Shown here one piece after another: positions 47,887-56,004 of a DNA stretch of 64,000 nucleotides. Position 1 is the stretch's first letter, and every line of letters begins with the position of its first letter. The DNA comes from Pseudomonadaceae bacterium (GTDB lineage Bacteria; Pseudomonadota; Gammaproteobacteria; Pseudomonadales; Pseudomonadaceae). The notes beneath the pieces were generated by a model. The model did no database searches. It was not told the DNA's origin and worked only from the letters and a program-made list of their open reading frames with translations. The stretch covers positions 1-64,000 of the forward strand of contig JAIERF010000009.1 of assembly GCA_019747075.1 (NCBI GenBank), read 5' to 3'. The position numbers were made by a program, and so were the translations under genes.

Positions 47887-48660
47887 TCAGAGAAACTTGG
47901 AGAAGTCCGGCTGACGGCGCTGCATAAAGGCCGACAGGGCTTCGATGGCCTCCGGCGAGCGCAGGCGCTGGCCGAACAGCTCGCCTTCGGCAGTGATCAC
48001 CTGGCGCAACTCTTCACGCCCCGGCGCTTGCATCAGTTGTTTGCTCACCGCCACCGCTGACGGTGCCAGTTGCTGGAAGCGCCGGGCCATGGCCGCGGCT
48101 TTTTCCAGGGTGGCCACGCCATCGTCGAGCACGCCGTTGGCAATGCCCCAACTGGCGGCCTGCTCACCGGTGAAGGACTCGCCCAGCAGCAACAGCTCGG
48201 CCGCCTTGGCATGGCCGAGCAGGCGCGGCAGGATCAGGCTGGAGCCGAACTCCGGGCACAGGCCGAGGCTGACAAAGGGCATCTTCAACTTGGCGCAGCG
48301 GCTGACGTAGACCAGATCGCAATGCAGCAACAGGGTGGTGCCAATCCCCACGGCAGCACCGGCCACGGCGGCGACAATCGGTTTTTTTAGTTCGAACAGC
48401 GCGCGCATAAAGTGGAACACCGGGCTGTCCTGGCTGACCGGCGGCGCCTGGAGAAAATCCGCCACATCGTTGCCGCTGGTAAAGCACTCGGCGCCACCGG
48501 TGATCAGCACCGCGCGCACCTCGGGCTCGGCATCCGCGGCCAGCAAGGCCTCGGCCATGGCGCTGTACATGGCGCGGGTCAGGGCATTCTTCTTCTCGGG
48601 GCGATTGATGCGCAAGGTCAACAGACCGTCGGCGCGCGTCACAACTACATGCTCACTCAT
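47887..48660 (-). CDS. Enoyl-CoA hydratase/isomerase family protein
   Basis: 257 residues of the crotonase fold. The oxyanion-hole motifs are INRPEKKNALT...ITGGAECFTSGNDVADF, described in part, and AAVAGAAVGIGTTLLLHCD. The catalytic-Glu region reads LGLCPEFGSSLILPRLLG. It may act in fatty-acid or aromatic-acid catabolism. It is followed upstream on the same strand by a ferredoxin-reductase gene, as I remember in P. aeruginosa between pykA and fumarase. Confidence 0.9.
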   Translation of the reverse strand: MSEHVVVTRADGLLTLRINRPEKKNALTRAMYSAMAEALLAADAEPEVRAVLITGGAECFTSGNDVADFLQAPPVSQDSPVFHFMRALFELKKPIVAAVAGAAVGIGTTLLLHCDLVYVSRCAKLKMPFVSLGLCPEFGSSLILPRLLGHAKAAELLLLGESFTGEQAASWGIANGVLDDGVATLEKAAAMARRFQQLAPSAVAVSKQLMQAPGREELRQVITAEGELFGQRLRSPEAIEALSAFMQRRQPDFSKFL

Positions 48661-48690
48661 GACCTTCCTCGCGGCGCGGGCGCCTGCAAG

Positions 48691-49629
48691 TCAGGCGCGC
48701 GGCAAAAACACGTCGGCCAACACTTGATTGCGCGGCAGACCTAACAGATAGAGCCGGCGCGCGAATGCTTCGACGCTGGCGGGGCCGCCGCAGAGTAAGG
48801 CCTGGGTTTGCCGGGAAACAAGGCGCAGTTCGGCCAAAGCAGCCGGCAACTCGGCCGCCGTCACCAGGCGGATGTGCAGCTGCGGATGCTGCGCCGCCAA
48901 CGCGTGCAGCGGCGCAGCCAGGTAATGCGCGGCAGGCTCGCTGGCCAGGTGCAGCAGCTGAATCGGCCCGCGGTGCCCCTGGCGCAAAGCCTCGCGCAGG
49001 ATGCCCCAGAGCGGCGCCAGGCCCGTGCCGGCCGCCAGCAAGCACAGCGGCCGTGCCTGCCAGTCTGGGTCGTAATGCAGGGCACCGCCGCGCAACTCGC
49101 CCAGGCGCAGGCTCTGGCCGAGCTGAAAACGGCGCGCCGCGGTGCTAAAGGCGCCGGGCTTGGCGCAATCGATGTGCAACTCCAGCCAGTCGTCGGCATC
49201 TGGCAGGCTGGCAAGGGAGTATGGCCGGGCAATACTCGCGTCGGCCCACAGCAGCAGATGCTGGCCGGCCTGATAGGCCAGGCGCCGCTCTGGTTGCAGG
49301 CGCAAGCGCAGTACGTCGCTGGTCAGCCAGTCGCAACCGACGATGCTCGCCGCGCGGCCGTCGCGCAGGGGATCGAAGACTTGCACAGTTAAATCGTCGG
49401 CCACCCGGCACTGGCAGGCCAGGCGCCAGCCTTGTTGGCGCTGCGCCGCACTCAAGGCGTCGGGCTGGGCATCCTCAGGTTCGCCCTGCAGACAACGCAC
49501 CAGGCAGGCGTGACAACTGCCGGCGCGGCAGCTGTTGGGCACGGCAATACCGGCAGCGAGCAAGGCGTCGAGCAGGTTGCTGGCTTGCGCTACCTGGATA
49601 TTCTTATCGCCGACCTTGAGCTCAGGCAT
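48691..49629 (-). CDS. [2Fe-2S] ferredoxin-NAD(P)H reductase fusion
   Basis: 312 residues. The N-terminal plant-type ferredoxin has the cluster pattern VPNSCRAGSCHACLVRC and a fourth Cys in WRLACQCRV. The FAD domain contains RPYSLAS, and the NAD domain LLAAGTGLAPLWGIL. This layout is that of phenol-hydroxylase-type or CDP-glucoseen reductase-like electron-transfer proteins. It overlaps the GGDEF gene by eight bases. The oxygenase partner is unknown. Confidence 0.9.
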   Translation of the reverse strand: MPELKVGDKNIQVAQASNLLDALLAAGIAVPNSCRAGSCHACLVRCLQGEPEDAQPDALSAAQRQQGWRLACQCRVADDLTVQVFDPLRDGRAASIVGCDWLTSDVLRLRLQPERRLAYQAGQHLLLWADASIARPYSLASLPDADDWLELHIDCAKPGAFSTAARRFQLGQSLRLGELRGGALHYDPDWQARPLCLLAAGTGLAPLWGILREALRQGHRGPIQLLHLASEPAAHYLAAPLHALAAQHPQLHIRLVTAAELPAALAELRLVSRQTQALLCGGPASVEAFARRLYLLGLPRNQVLADVFLPRA

Positions 49630-50749
49630 CGCTGGCCTGCCAGGCGGCGGCACAGCGATTGCGCCCATCGCGCTTGGCCCGGTACAGGGCCTGATCGGCA
49701 CGCTGCAAGGCATCGTCCAGCTCATCGTCGCAGTGCAGCAACGTCATGCCTGCCGACAGGCTGATGCCCTTGACGTGCACGCCCACCGGCTCGGCCGCCG
49801 CAAACGCCTCGCGCAGGCGTTCACAACAGGCACTGAACTGGTCAATGCTGGTGTCCGGCAACAGCAGCACGAACTCCTCACCACCGTAACGGGCGAGGAT
49901 ATCGCCATCCCGCAGGCAGGCTCGCGCCACCGCGGCAAAGGTCTGCAGCACCCGGTCACCGACGGCATGGCCGTAGCTGTCGTTGACCTGCTTGAAATGG
50001 TCGAGGTCGATCAAGGCCAAGCCATGCACCTGCCCTGGCGCCAGCATGGCCAACTCATTGGCCGCCAGGGCCAGAAAGTGGCGGCGATTGAACAGCCCGG
50101 TCAGCTCATCGGTGGCGGCCAGGCTTTCCAGCTGGCGCATCATCCCGCGCAGGGTGTCCTGGTGCGCCTGCAGGGCGAAGCGGCGCTTGCGCATGCGCTG
50201 GCTCAGGGCCTGCAGGTAGCTAGCGAATAGGTACAGCCAGCAGAGTACGAAGAACAACGCCGCCACCTGCAGCAAGACCAGCGCTGGATCTTGCAACTTC
50301 TGCTGCGAGGCTTCCCACAGGTTGAGGCCGAGAAAACTGCAGAAGGCAAAGGCCGCGCAACGGGCGAAGACCCGCGGCGGCAACTGGAACACGCCGAACA
50401 ACAGGATCAGCACATAGAACATCAGCAGGGTGCCACGGCCGCTGTCGAGCAGAGCCAGCAGATAGGTCAGCCAGCTACAGCCGACCAATACCTGTGCTTC
50501 AGTCATGCTCGGATCACGAAAGCGCAGGTTGTAGTCGCTGCGCAGCAAGGCAAAGAACAGCAGCTGACTGAGCACCACCAGCACGCTACTGACCAGCGCC
50601 ACGTTCAGCGGCGCCGGCAGCAGGTCGAAACTCACGGCCAGCCAGAACAGCGTCATGGCAATGCCGTAAGTGGCCACAGCCATGGCAAAACGGCGTAACA
50701 GCAAGTGCTGTAACGAACGCCTGTTCACTGGTTGCTTGCTGGCACTCAT
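49622..50749 (-). CDS. Membrane diguanylate cyclase (GGDEF), SadC-like by position
   Basis: 375 residues. About five hydrophobic segments occupy residues 20-180, followed by a GGDEF domain with the active site RYGGEEFVLL. Five residues before it is RDGD, a product-inhibition I-site. It should make c-di-GMP at the membrane. The neighbourhood with fumarase and the ferredoxin reductase matches the sadC locus as I recall it, but the protein is shorter than I remember for SadC. Start at MSASKQPVN; the ribosome-binding site is weak. Confidence 0.88.
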   Translation of the reverse strand: MSASKQPVNRRSLQHLLLRRFAMAVATYGIAMTLFWLAVSFDLLPAPLNVALVSSVLVVLSQLLFFALLRSDYNLRFRDPSMTEAQVLVGCSWLTYLLALLDSGRGTLLMFYVLILLFGVFQLPPRVFARCAAFAFCSFLGLNLWEASQQKLQDPALVLLQVAALFFVLCWLYLFASYLQALSQRMRKRRFALQAHQDTLRGMMRQLESLAATDELTGLFNRRHFLALAANELAMLAPGQVHGLALIDLDHFKQVNDSYGHAVGDRVLQTFAAVARACLRDGDILARYGGEEFVLLLPDTSIDQFSACCERLREAFAAAEPVGVHVKGISLSAGMTLLHCDDELDDALQRADQALYRAKRDGRNRCAAAWQASDA

Positions 50750-50970
50750 GGGGATCCGTCCCGTGGGGGCAATTAGCCAGCACTGTACCCTGGCGCCTGG
50801 AGAAAACCCAGCATCGGCAGCAGCAACCGCAGAGACTGACCAGTCTACTTTTGCACGCTGTGCCAGCCCTCTGCTGCAGGTTATACTGCGCCGCCATTTT
50901 TGCTCTAACGCGCGCCGGGTCGTGGCCCTGCGCCCCTCCAAGTTCCTGCCCAAATAAAGGAGCGCGCCCC

Positions 50971-52494
50971 ATGACCGTGATCAAACAGGACGACCTGATT
51001 CAGAGCGTCGCCGACGCCCTGCAGTTCATCTCCTACTACCACCCCGTGGACTTTATCCAGGCCATGCACGAGGCCTACCTGCGTGAAGAGTCGCCCGCCG
51101 CACGCGACTCCATGGCGCAGATCCTGATCAACTCGCGCATGTGCGCCACCGGCCACCGGCCGATCTGCCAGGACACCGGCATCGTCACCGTGTTCGTCCG
51201 CGTCGGCATGGATGTGCGCTGGGATGGCGCGACCATGAGCGTCGACGACATGATCAACGAAGGCGTACGCCGCGCTTACAACCTGCCGGAAAACGTCCTG
51301 CGCGCCTCGATCCTCGCCGACCCAGCGGGCGCACGGAAAAACACCAAGGACAACACCCCGGCCGTTATTCACTACTCCGTGGTGCCCGGTGACAAGCTGG
51401 AAGTGGACGTCGCAGCCAAAGGCGGCGGCTCGGAAAACAAATCCAAGATGGCGATGCTCAACCCGTCCGACTCGATCGTCGACTGGGTACTGAAAACCGT
51501 GCCGGAAATGGGCGCTGGCTGGTGCCCACCGGGCATGCTCGGCATCGGCATCGGCGGCACCGCCGAAAAAGCGGCGGTAATGGCCAAGGAAGTGTTGATG
51601 GACTCCATCGACATCCATGAGCTGAAAGCCCGCGGCCCGCAGAACAAGCTGGAAGAAATGCGTCTGGAGCTGTTCGACAAGGTCAACCAGCTGGGCATCG
51701 GCGCCCAAGGCCTCGGCGGTCTGACCACCGTGCTCGACGTCAAGATCATGGACTACCCGACCCACGCCGCCAGCCTGCCGGTGTGCATGATCCCCAACTG
51801 CGCCGCCACCCGTCACGCTCACTTCGTGCTGGATGGCTCAGGCCCGGCCGAGCTGGAAGCACCGGATCTGGACGCCTACCCGGAAATCGTCTGGGAAGCC
51901 GGCCCGAGCGCCCGCCGCGTCAACCTCGACACCCTCACCCCGGAAGACGTGCAGAGCTGGAAGCCGGGCGAGACTGTACTGCTCAACGGCAAGATGCTCA
52001 CCGGCCGGGATGCTGCGCACAAGCGCATGGTCGACATGCTGAACAAGGGCGAAACCCTGCCGTTCGACCTCAAGGGCCGCTTTATCTACTACGTTGGCCC
52101 GGTCGATCCGGTGCGTGACGAAGTGGTTGGCCCAGCCGGCCCGACCACCGCTACGCGGATGGACAAGTTCACCCGGCAGATCCTGGAAAGCACCGGTCTC
52201 TTGGGCATGATCGGCAAGTCCGAGCGCGGCCCGATCGCCATCGAAGCAATCAAGGACAACAAGGCCGTGTACCTGATGGCTGTCGGCGGCGCCGCTTACC
52301 TGGTCGCCCAGGCGATCAAAAAATCGCGCGTGGTGGCCTTTGCCGAACTGGGCATGGAAGCCATCTACGAGTTCGAGGTCAAAGACATGCCAGTGACCGT
52401 GGCCGTCGACACCAAGGGCGAGTCGGTACACATCACCGGCCCGGCCATCTGGCAGAAAAAGATTCACGACAGCCTGGCCGTCGAAATCAAGTAA
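50971..52494 (+). CDS. Fumarate hydratase, class I (iron-sulfur)
   Basis: 507 residues. It interconverts fumarate and malate in the TCA cycle using a [4Fe-4S] cluster. Conserved parts include HRPICQDTGIVTVFV, CMIPNCAATRHAHF and the C-terminal beta-domain KSRVVAFAELGMEAIYEFEV. The ATG lies nine bases after AAAGGAG. It is divergent from the GGDEF gene. A strong terminator follows. Confidence 0.95.
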   Translation: MTVIKQDDLIQSVADALQFISYYHPVDFIQAMHEAYLREESPAARDSMAQILINSRMCATGHRPICQDTGIVTVFVRVGMDVRWDGATMSVDDMINEGVRRAYNLPENVLRASILADPAGARKNTKDNTPAVIHYSVVPGDKLEVDVAAKGGGSENKSKMAMLNPSDSIVDWVLKTVPEMGAGWCPPGMLGIGIGGTAEKAAVMAKEVLMDSIDIHELKARGPQNKLEEMRLELFDKVNQLGIGAQGLGGLTTVLDVKIMDYPTHAASLPVCMIPNCAATRHAHFVLDGSGPAELEAPDLDAYPEIVWEAGPSARRVNLDTLTPEDVQSWKPGETVLLNGKMLTGRDAAHKRMVDMLNKGETLPFDLKGRFIYYVGPVDPVRDEVVGPAGPTTATRMDKFTRQILESTGLLGMIGKSERGPIAIEAIKDNKAVYLMAVGGAAYLVAQAIKKSRVVAFAELGMEAIYEFEVKDMPVTVAVDTKGESVHITGPAIWQKKIHDSLAVEIK

Positions 52495-52532
52495 GTCGTG
52501 TAGCCGTGCCCGCGGTCTGCATGGACCGCCCA

Positions 52533-52566
52533 GACAATCCCCGCCACGTGCGGGGATTGTCGTTTC
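52533..52566 (+). terminator. Terminator after fumarase
   Basis: 12-base arms GACAATCCCCGC/GCGGGGATTGTC with a five-base loop followed by GTTTC; the T-tract is short. Confidence 0.8.
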
Positions 52567-52679
52567 TGCAGCAGCCAATCGCACCAACCCGCGGCCGGCA
52601 AGGCAATAAGGCTATGTACCCGTTACGTGTTGCAAGGTATTCGTCCAGTTGCGTTTGACACAGCAGTGAGCTGGCGCGG

Positions 52680-52979
52680 TTAAAAGCTTCGCGGTCAAGA
52701 CCGCTCCCACGGATTTGCAGACGCCTCTGTCCCTGGTCCCGTCAGGAGGCCGAGTGCAGGTGCTGTGCAGAGGGGCATTTGGCCGGGATGCCAAATGAGG
52801 AACGATGGGCCATGGATGGCCCACCGTGACGACCCTCGGAGCAGTGCCGGAGCGAGGGAAGTTTCGCGCAGCGAAACCCGGATGCCGGGTGCGCTTTCTC
52901 TTTGGTTACTTTCTCTTTCGCGCAAGCAAAGAGAAAGTGACTCGGCGTAAAGCCGAAACCGGTAGTGGCCAAGCGCGCA
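52680..52979 (-). repeat. Dispersed ~300-bp structured repeat, copy B
   Basis: Inverted relative to copy A at 32248-32549. Compensatory differences to copy A occur in the stems at 52942-52956 (TCGGC/GCCGA against TCGCC/GGCGA), 52776-52797 (CATTTGGC/GCCAAATG against CGTTTGGC/GCCAAACG) and 52691-52704 (GCGGTC/GACCGC against GCGGTT/AACCGC). It is between the fumarase terminator and the peroxiredoxin terminator, so it interrupts no gene. Confidence 0.85.
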
Positions 52980-53000
52980 ATACATAACTGATACAGCACC

Positions 53001-53043
53001 AAAACAAAAACGCCAACGCCCCATCACTGGGGCGTTGGCGTTT
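53001..53043 (-). terminator. Terminator after peroxiredoxin
   Basis: 12-base perfect arms CGCCAACGCCCC/GGGGCGTTGGCG; the minus strand has a T-rich tail. Confidence 0.88.
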
Positions 53044-53095
53044 GTTCTGCCGTGCTCAGGCCATGGCGCTGTGCCAGGCCTGCGGCACATCAGGC

Positions 53096-53698
53096 TTACA
53101 GGCTGCTGGCGTTCTCGCTCAGGTAAGCCGCAACACCTTCCGGCGAAGCGGTCATGCCTTTGTCGCCCTTCTTCCAGTTGGCCGGGCAGACTTCACCGTG
53201 CTCTTCGGTGAACTGCAGGGCATCCACCAGACGCAGCAGTTCGTCCATGCTGCGACCCAGCGGCAGGTCGTTGACGATCTGCGCCCGCACCACGCCATTC
53301 AGGTCGATCAGGAACGCACCGCGGTAAGCCACGCCGCCTGCAGCTTCAACGTCGTAAGCCTTGCAGATTTCGTGGGTGATGTCGGCCGCCAGAGTGTATT
53401 TGACCTGGCCGATACCGCCGGCATTGATCGGGGTGTTGCGCCAGGCGTTGTGGGTGAAGTGCGAGTCGATCGACACGCCGATCACTTCCACGTTGCGCGC
53501 CTGGAAGTCAGGAATGCGGTGATCCAACGCGATCAGCTCGGACGGGCAGACAAAGGTGAAGTCCAGCGGGTAGAAGAACACCAAGCCGTATTTGCCCTTG
53601 ATCGCCGACGCCAGGTTGAAGTCTTCAACGATTTCGCCATTGCCCAGCACGGCCGCAACGGTGAAATCCGGGGCTTGTTTACCGACGAGTACGCTCAT
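53096..53698 (-). CDS. Typical 2-Cys peroxiredoxin (AhpC/TSA family)
   Basis: 200 residues. The peroxidatic Cys lies in YPLDFTFVCPSEL and the resolving Cys in EVCPANW. It reduces peroxides in the cytoplasm using a thioredoxin-like donor. It has its own terminator and faces the bfd promoter. The ribosome-binding site AAGGAG overlaps the region before ATG. No ahpF is adjacent. Confidence 0.95.
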   Translation of the reverse strand: MSVLVGKQAPDFTVAAVLGNGEIVEDFNLASAIKGKYGLVFFYPLDFTFVCPSELIALDHRIPDFQARNVEVIGVSIDSHFTHNAWRNTPINAGGIGQVKYTLAADITHEICKAYDVEAAGGVAYRGAFLIDLNGVVRAQIVNDLPLGRSMDELLRLVDALQFTEEHGEVCPANWKKGDKGMTASPEGVAAYLSENASSL

Positions 53699-53894
53699 TT
53701 ATATCTCCTTGAAAAATGGGGGGATGTGGCCCTGTTCAGGCACGCCAACGGCAGGCACCTGCTCCACAAGACAAGTCATCATACACCGCGTTTTTCACCC
53801 TCGCCCATCGCTTTTTAGCCGCGGCGAAATGAGCCTAAGCGATTGTAATTATTGGCTATTTACAGTCTGTAGAAAGAATCGGAATCCAGATCAT

Positions 53895-53923
53895 TTGACA
53901 ATCATTATCATTACTATTACGAT
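53895..53923 (+). promoter_or_regulatory. bfd promoter with Fur-like box
   Basis: TTGACA (53895-53900), a 17-base spacer and TACGAT (53918-53923). The spacer carries AATCATTATCATTACTAT, resembling three Fur hexamers. A Fur-iron complex bound here would block RNA polymerase, so bfd would be iron-repressed. Confidence 0.7.
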
Positions 53924-53962
53924 CCATTCCAGCTAATCACAACCTGCAGCGAAGCCCAGCCC

Positions 53963-54178
53963 ATGTATGTCTGCCTCTGCCAAGGTGTCACCGACAGCCA
54001 CATCCGCGACGCCATCTACGAAGGGTGCTGCAGCTACCGCGACGTGCGCGAAAGCCTCGGCGTCGGCAGCCAGTGCGGCAAGTGCGCCTGCCTGGCCAAG
54101 CAGGTGGTGCGTGAAACCCTGAGTGACCTGCAAGGCGCGCAAGCCAGTCAGGCGGCGCAGTTGTTTAGCCCAGCCTAA
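53963..54178 (+). CDS. bfd: Bacterioferritin-associated ferredoxin
   Basis: 71 residues with four cluster Cys in MYVCLCQG and CGKCACLAKQ. Bfd reduces the ferric core of bacterioferritin so that stored iron is released. It lies just upstream of bfr, with a Fur-like promoter. A terminator separates the two, so they can be controlled oppositely. Confidence 0.95.
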   Translation: MYVCLCQGVTDSHIRDAIYEGCCSYRDVRESLGVGSQCGKCACLAKQVVRETLSDLQGAQASQAAQLFSPA

Positions 54179-54204
54179 ATAGCGCACGCAGCCGCGGCCA
54201 AACG

Positions 54205-54229
54205 AAACCGGACCTTGTCCGGTTTTTTT
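54205..54229 (+). terminator. Terminator after bfd
   Basis: Stem AAACCGGAC/GTCCGGTTT with a three-base loop and T7. Confidence 0.9.
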
Positions 54230-54384
54230 GTGCCTGCAAATCAACAGCTTGGCACTGGCATGCACGTCAATGCGTCCAGAGGCGCAAACAATATCCTTTT
54301 GCATCAATGGCTTGAGTTTGACAGTCAGGAGCCCTGAAGCCAGACTCGATGATCTCTCAACACCCCACGCGGACGAGGCGACTT

Positions 54385-54855
54385 ATGAAAGGCGACAAGA
54401 AAGTCATCCAGCACCTGAACAAGATCCTCGGCAATGAACTGGTCGCGATCAACCAGTACTTTTTGCATGCACGGATGTATGAAGACTGGGGTCTGAAAAA
54501 GCTCGGCGAGCACGAATATCACGAGTCGATCGACGAGATGAAGCACGCCGACAAACTGATCAAGCGCATCCTGTTTCTCGAAGGCCTGCCCAACGTGCAG
54601 GACCTGGGCAAGCTGCATATCGGCGAAAACACCGCAGAAATGCTCGCCTGCGACCTGAAGATCGAACACAAGGCCCACGTCGACCTGAAAGAAGCCATCG
54701 CCTATTGCGAGAGCATCGCCGACTACGCCTCGCGGGATTTGCTGCGCGAAATCCTCTGCTCCGAAGAAGAGCATATCGACTGGTTGGAAACCCAGCTGGG
54801 CCTGATCGACAAGGTCGGCCTACAGAACTACCTGCAATCGCAGATGGACGAATAA
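54385..54855 (+). CDS. bfrB: Bacterioferritin
   Basis: 156 residues. The ferroxidase ligands are visible as Glu18 (NELVAINQ), Glu51 and His54 (IDEMKHAD), Glu94, and Glu127/His130 (SEEEHIDW). Met52 in DEMKHAD is the heme ligand. It stores iron in 24-mers. I start at MKGDKKVIQ, ten bases after GAGG. The name bfrB rests on likeness and synteny with P. aeruginosa. Confidence 0.93.
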   Translation: MKGDKKVIQHLNKILGNELVAINQYFLHARMYEDWGLKKLGEHEYHESIDEMKHADKLIKRILFLEGLPNVQDLGKLHIGENTAEMLACDLKIEHKAHVDLKEAIAYCESIADYASRDLLREILCSEEEHIDWLETQLGLIDKVGLQNYLQSQMDE

Positions 54856-54872
54856 GGCCTCACCGGCGCAAT

Positions 54873-54899
54873 AAAAAACCCGCACTCGGCGGGTTTTTT
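54873..54899 (+). terminator. Bidirectional terminator between bfr and grxD
   Basis: CCCGC/GCGGG stem with A6 before and T6 after, between convergent genes. Confidence 0.9.
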
Positions 54900-54916
54900 A
54901 TTGCAGGTACGACGAC

Positions 54917-55243
54917 TCAGGCGTTGGCCTTGCTGGTCGCGTCCTTGATCATGGTTTGCAGCTCGCCGCTTTCATACAGCTCAACCATGATGTCGCTGCC
55001 GCCAACCAGCTCACCGGCTACCCACAGCTGCGGGAAGGTCGGCCAGTTGGCGTACTTCGGCAGGTTGGCGCGGATTTCCGGGTTTTGCAGGATGTCGACG
55101 AAGGCAAACTTCTCGCCGCAGCCCATCACTACCTGCGCGGCCTTAGCCGAGAAACCGCACTGCGGCGCGTTCGGCGAACCCTTCATGTACAGCAGAACGG
55201 TGTTCTTGCTGATCTGGTCTTTGATCGTTTCGATGATATCCAT
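54917..55243 (-). CDS. grxD: Monothiol glutaredoxin Grx4
   Basis: 108 residues with the CGFS active site (APQCGFSAKAA), a cis-Pro in NWPTFPQLW and GGSDI for glutathione. Grx4 proteins carry [2Fe-2S] clusters and help iron sensing and Fe-S delivery. This is consistent with the neighbouring bfd/bfr iron genes. Confidence 0.96.
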   Translation of the reverse strand: MDIIETIKDQISKNTVLLYMKGSPNAPQCGFSAKAAQVVMGCGEKFAFVDILQNPEIRANLPKYANWPTFPQLWVAGELVGGSDIMVELYESGELQTMIKDATSKANA

Positions 55244-55347
55244 GGAGCACCTCGCTTGAGCTTTCCCGGACTCTCACCGGGCACGATGGCGGCGATTCTA
55301 ACCCAAACCCGAGCATATTTCTCGGTCATTGGGCGGGCAAAAAACCC

Positions 55348-55980
55348 TTAAAAAGTCTGTCCAAGGGCGGCCTTGGTCGTGCCTATCCACACCAGCGCCT
55401 GCAACTTGAACAACGCCCAACGGTCACCACTTTGCAGTTCTGGCTCGCCACAGCGGGGGTCGGAGCGCTGCAGGGCGCCGGTCATTTGCCGACTGACGGG
55501 GATGGCCTCGCAGCCATGGCTGTCTTCGCAGACGAAGTCCCAGGGCTGACGCGCCGGCGCATGGCAGGCAAAGCAATTGCCGCCAAAACGGTTGTTAACC
55601 TCGGCAAAACCACGGGCGCGGATGGTGGTTTGCTTGCCATCGACCGCCAACTCAAAGAATTCCCAATCACCCGTGGCCGGGCTGAAGCCGGCCTCGCGCT
55701 TGACCATCGCCTCGGTGGGCACCAACTGGATCACCGAACCCGGCGGGTACACCGCGCCGCCCGGCGCATTCGCCGCCGCCAGGGTGGCGGGCAAATTGCC
55801 GAGGACGTTGTCGACGTAAAAGTGCCGAACTGGGGTCATCTCACGGATGCAGCGAAAGCTCTGCGCATCGATGGCCAACGCACCTGACGGCACCTCGGCA
55901 GCGGTCAACACACCGGGCAACGCAGCCGGTAACAACAGCGCCGACAGGACGAGGGCTTTGGGCAGATGAGAAATACGCAT
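55348..55980 (-). CDS. Cytochrome P460-like periplasmic heme protein
   Basis: 210 residues with a signal peptide (ALVLSALLLPAALPGVLTAA) and one c-type heme motif, CFACH. The surrounding layout (PPGSVIQLVPTE, WEFFELAVDGK) resembles the cytochrome P460 family. It begins 24 bases downstream of the molybdoenzyme and is likely cotranscribed. A TTG two codons earlier has better ribosome-binding-site spacing than the chosen ATG. The substrate is unknown. Confidence 0.75.
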   Translation of the reverse strand: MRISHLPKALVLSALLLPAALPGVLTAAEVPSGALAIDAQSFRCIREMTPVRHFYVDNVLGNLPATLAAANAPGGAVYPPGSVIQLVPTEAMVKREAGFSPATGDWEFFELAVDGKQTTIRARGFAEVNNRFGGNCFACHAPARQPWDFVCEDSHGCEAIPVSRQMTGALQRSDPRCGEPELQSGDRWALFKLQALVWIGTTKAALGQTF

Positions 55981-56004
55981 TGGCAACCACTACTCCAGGA
56001 ACAA

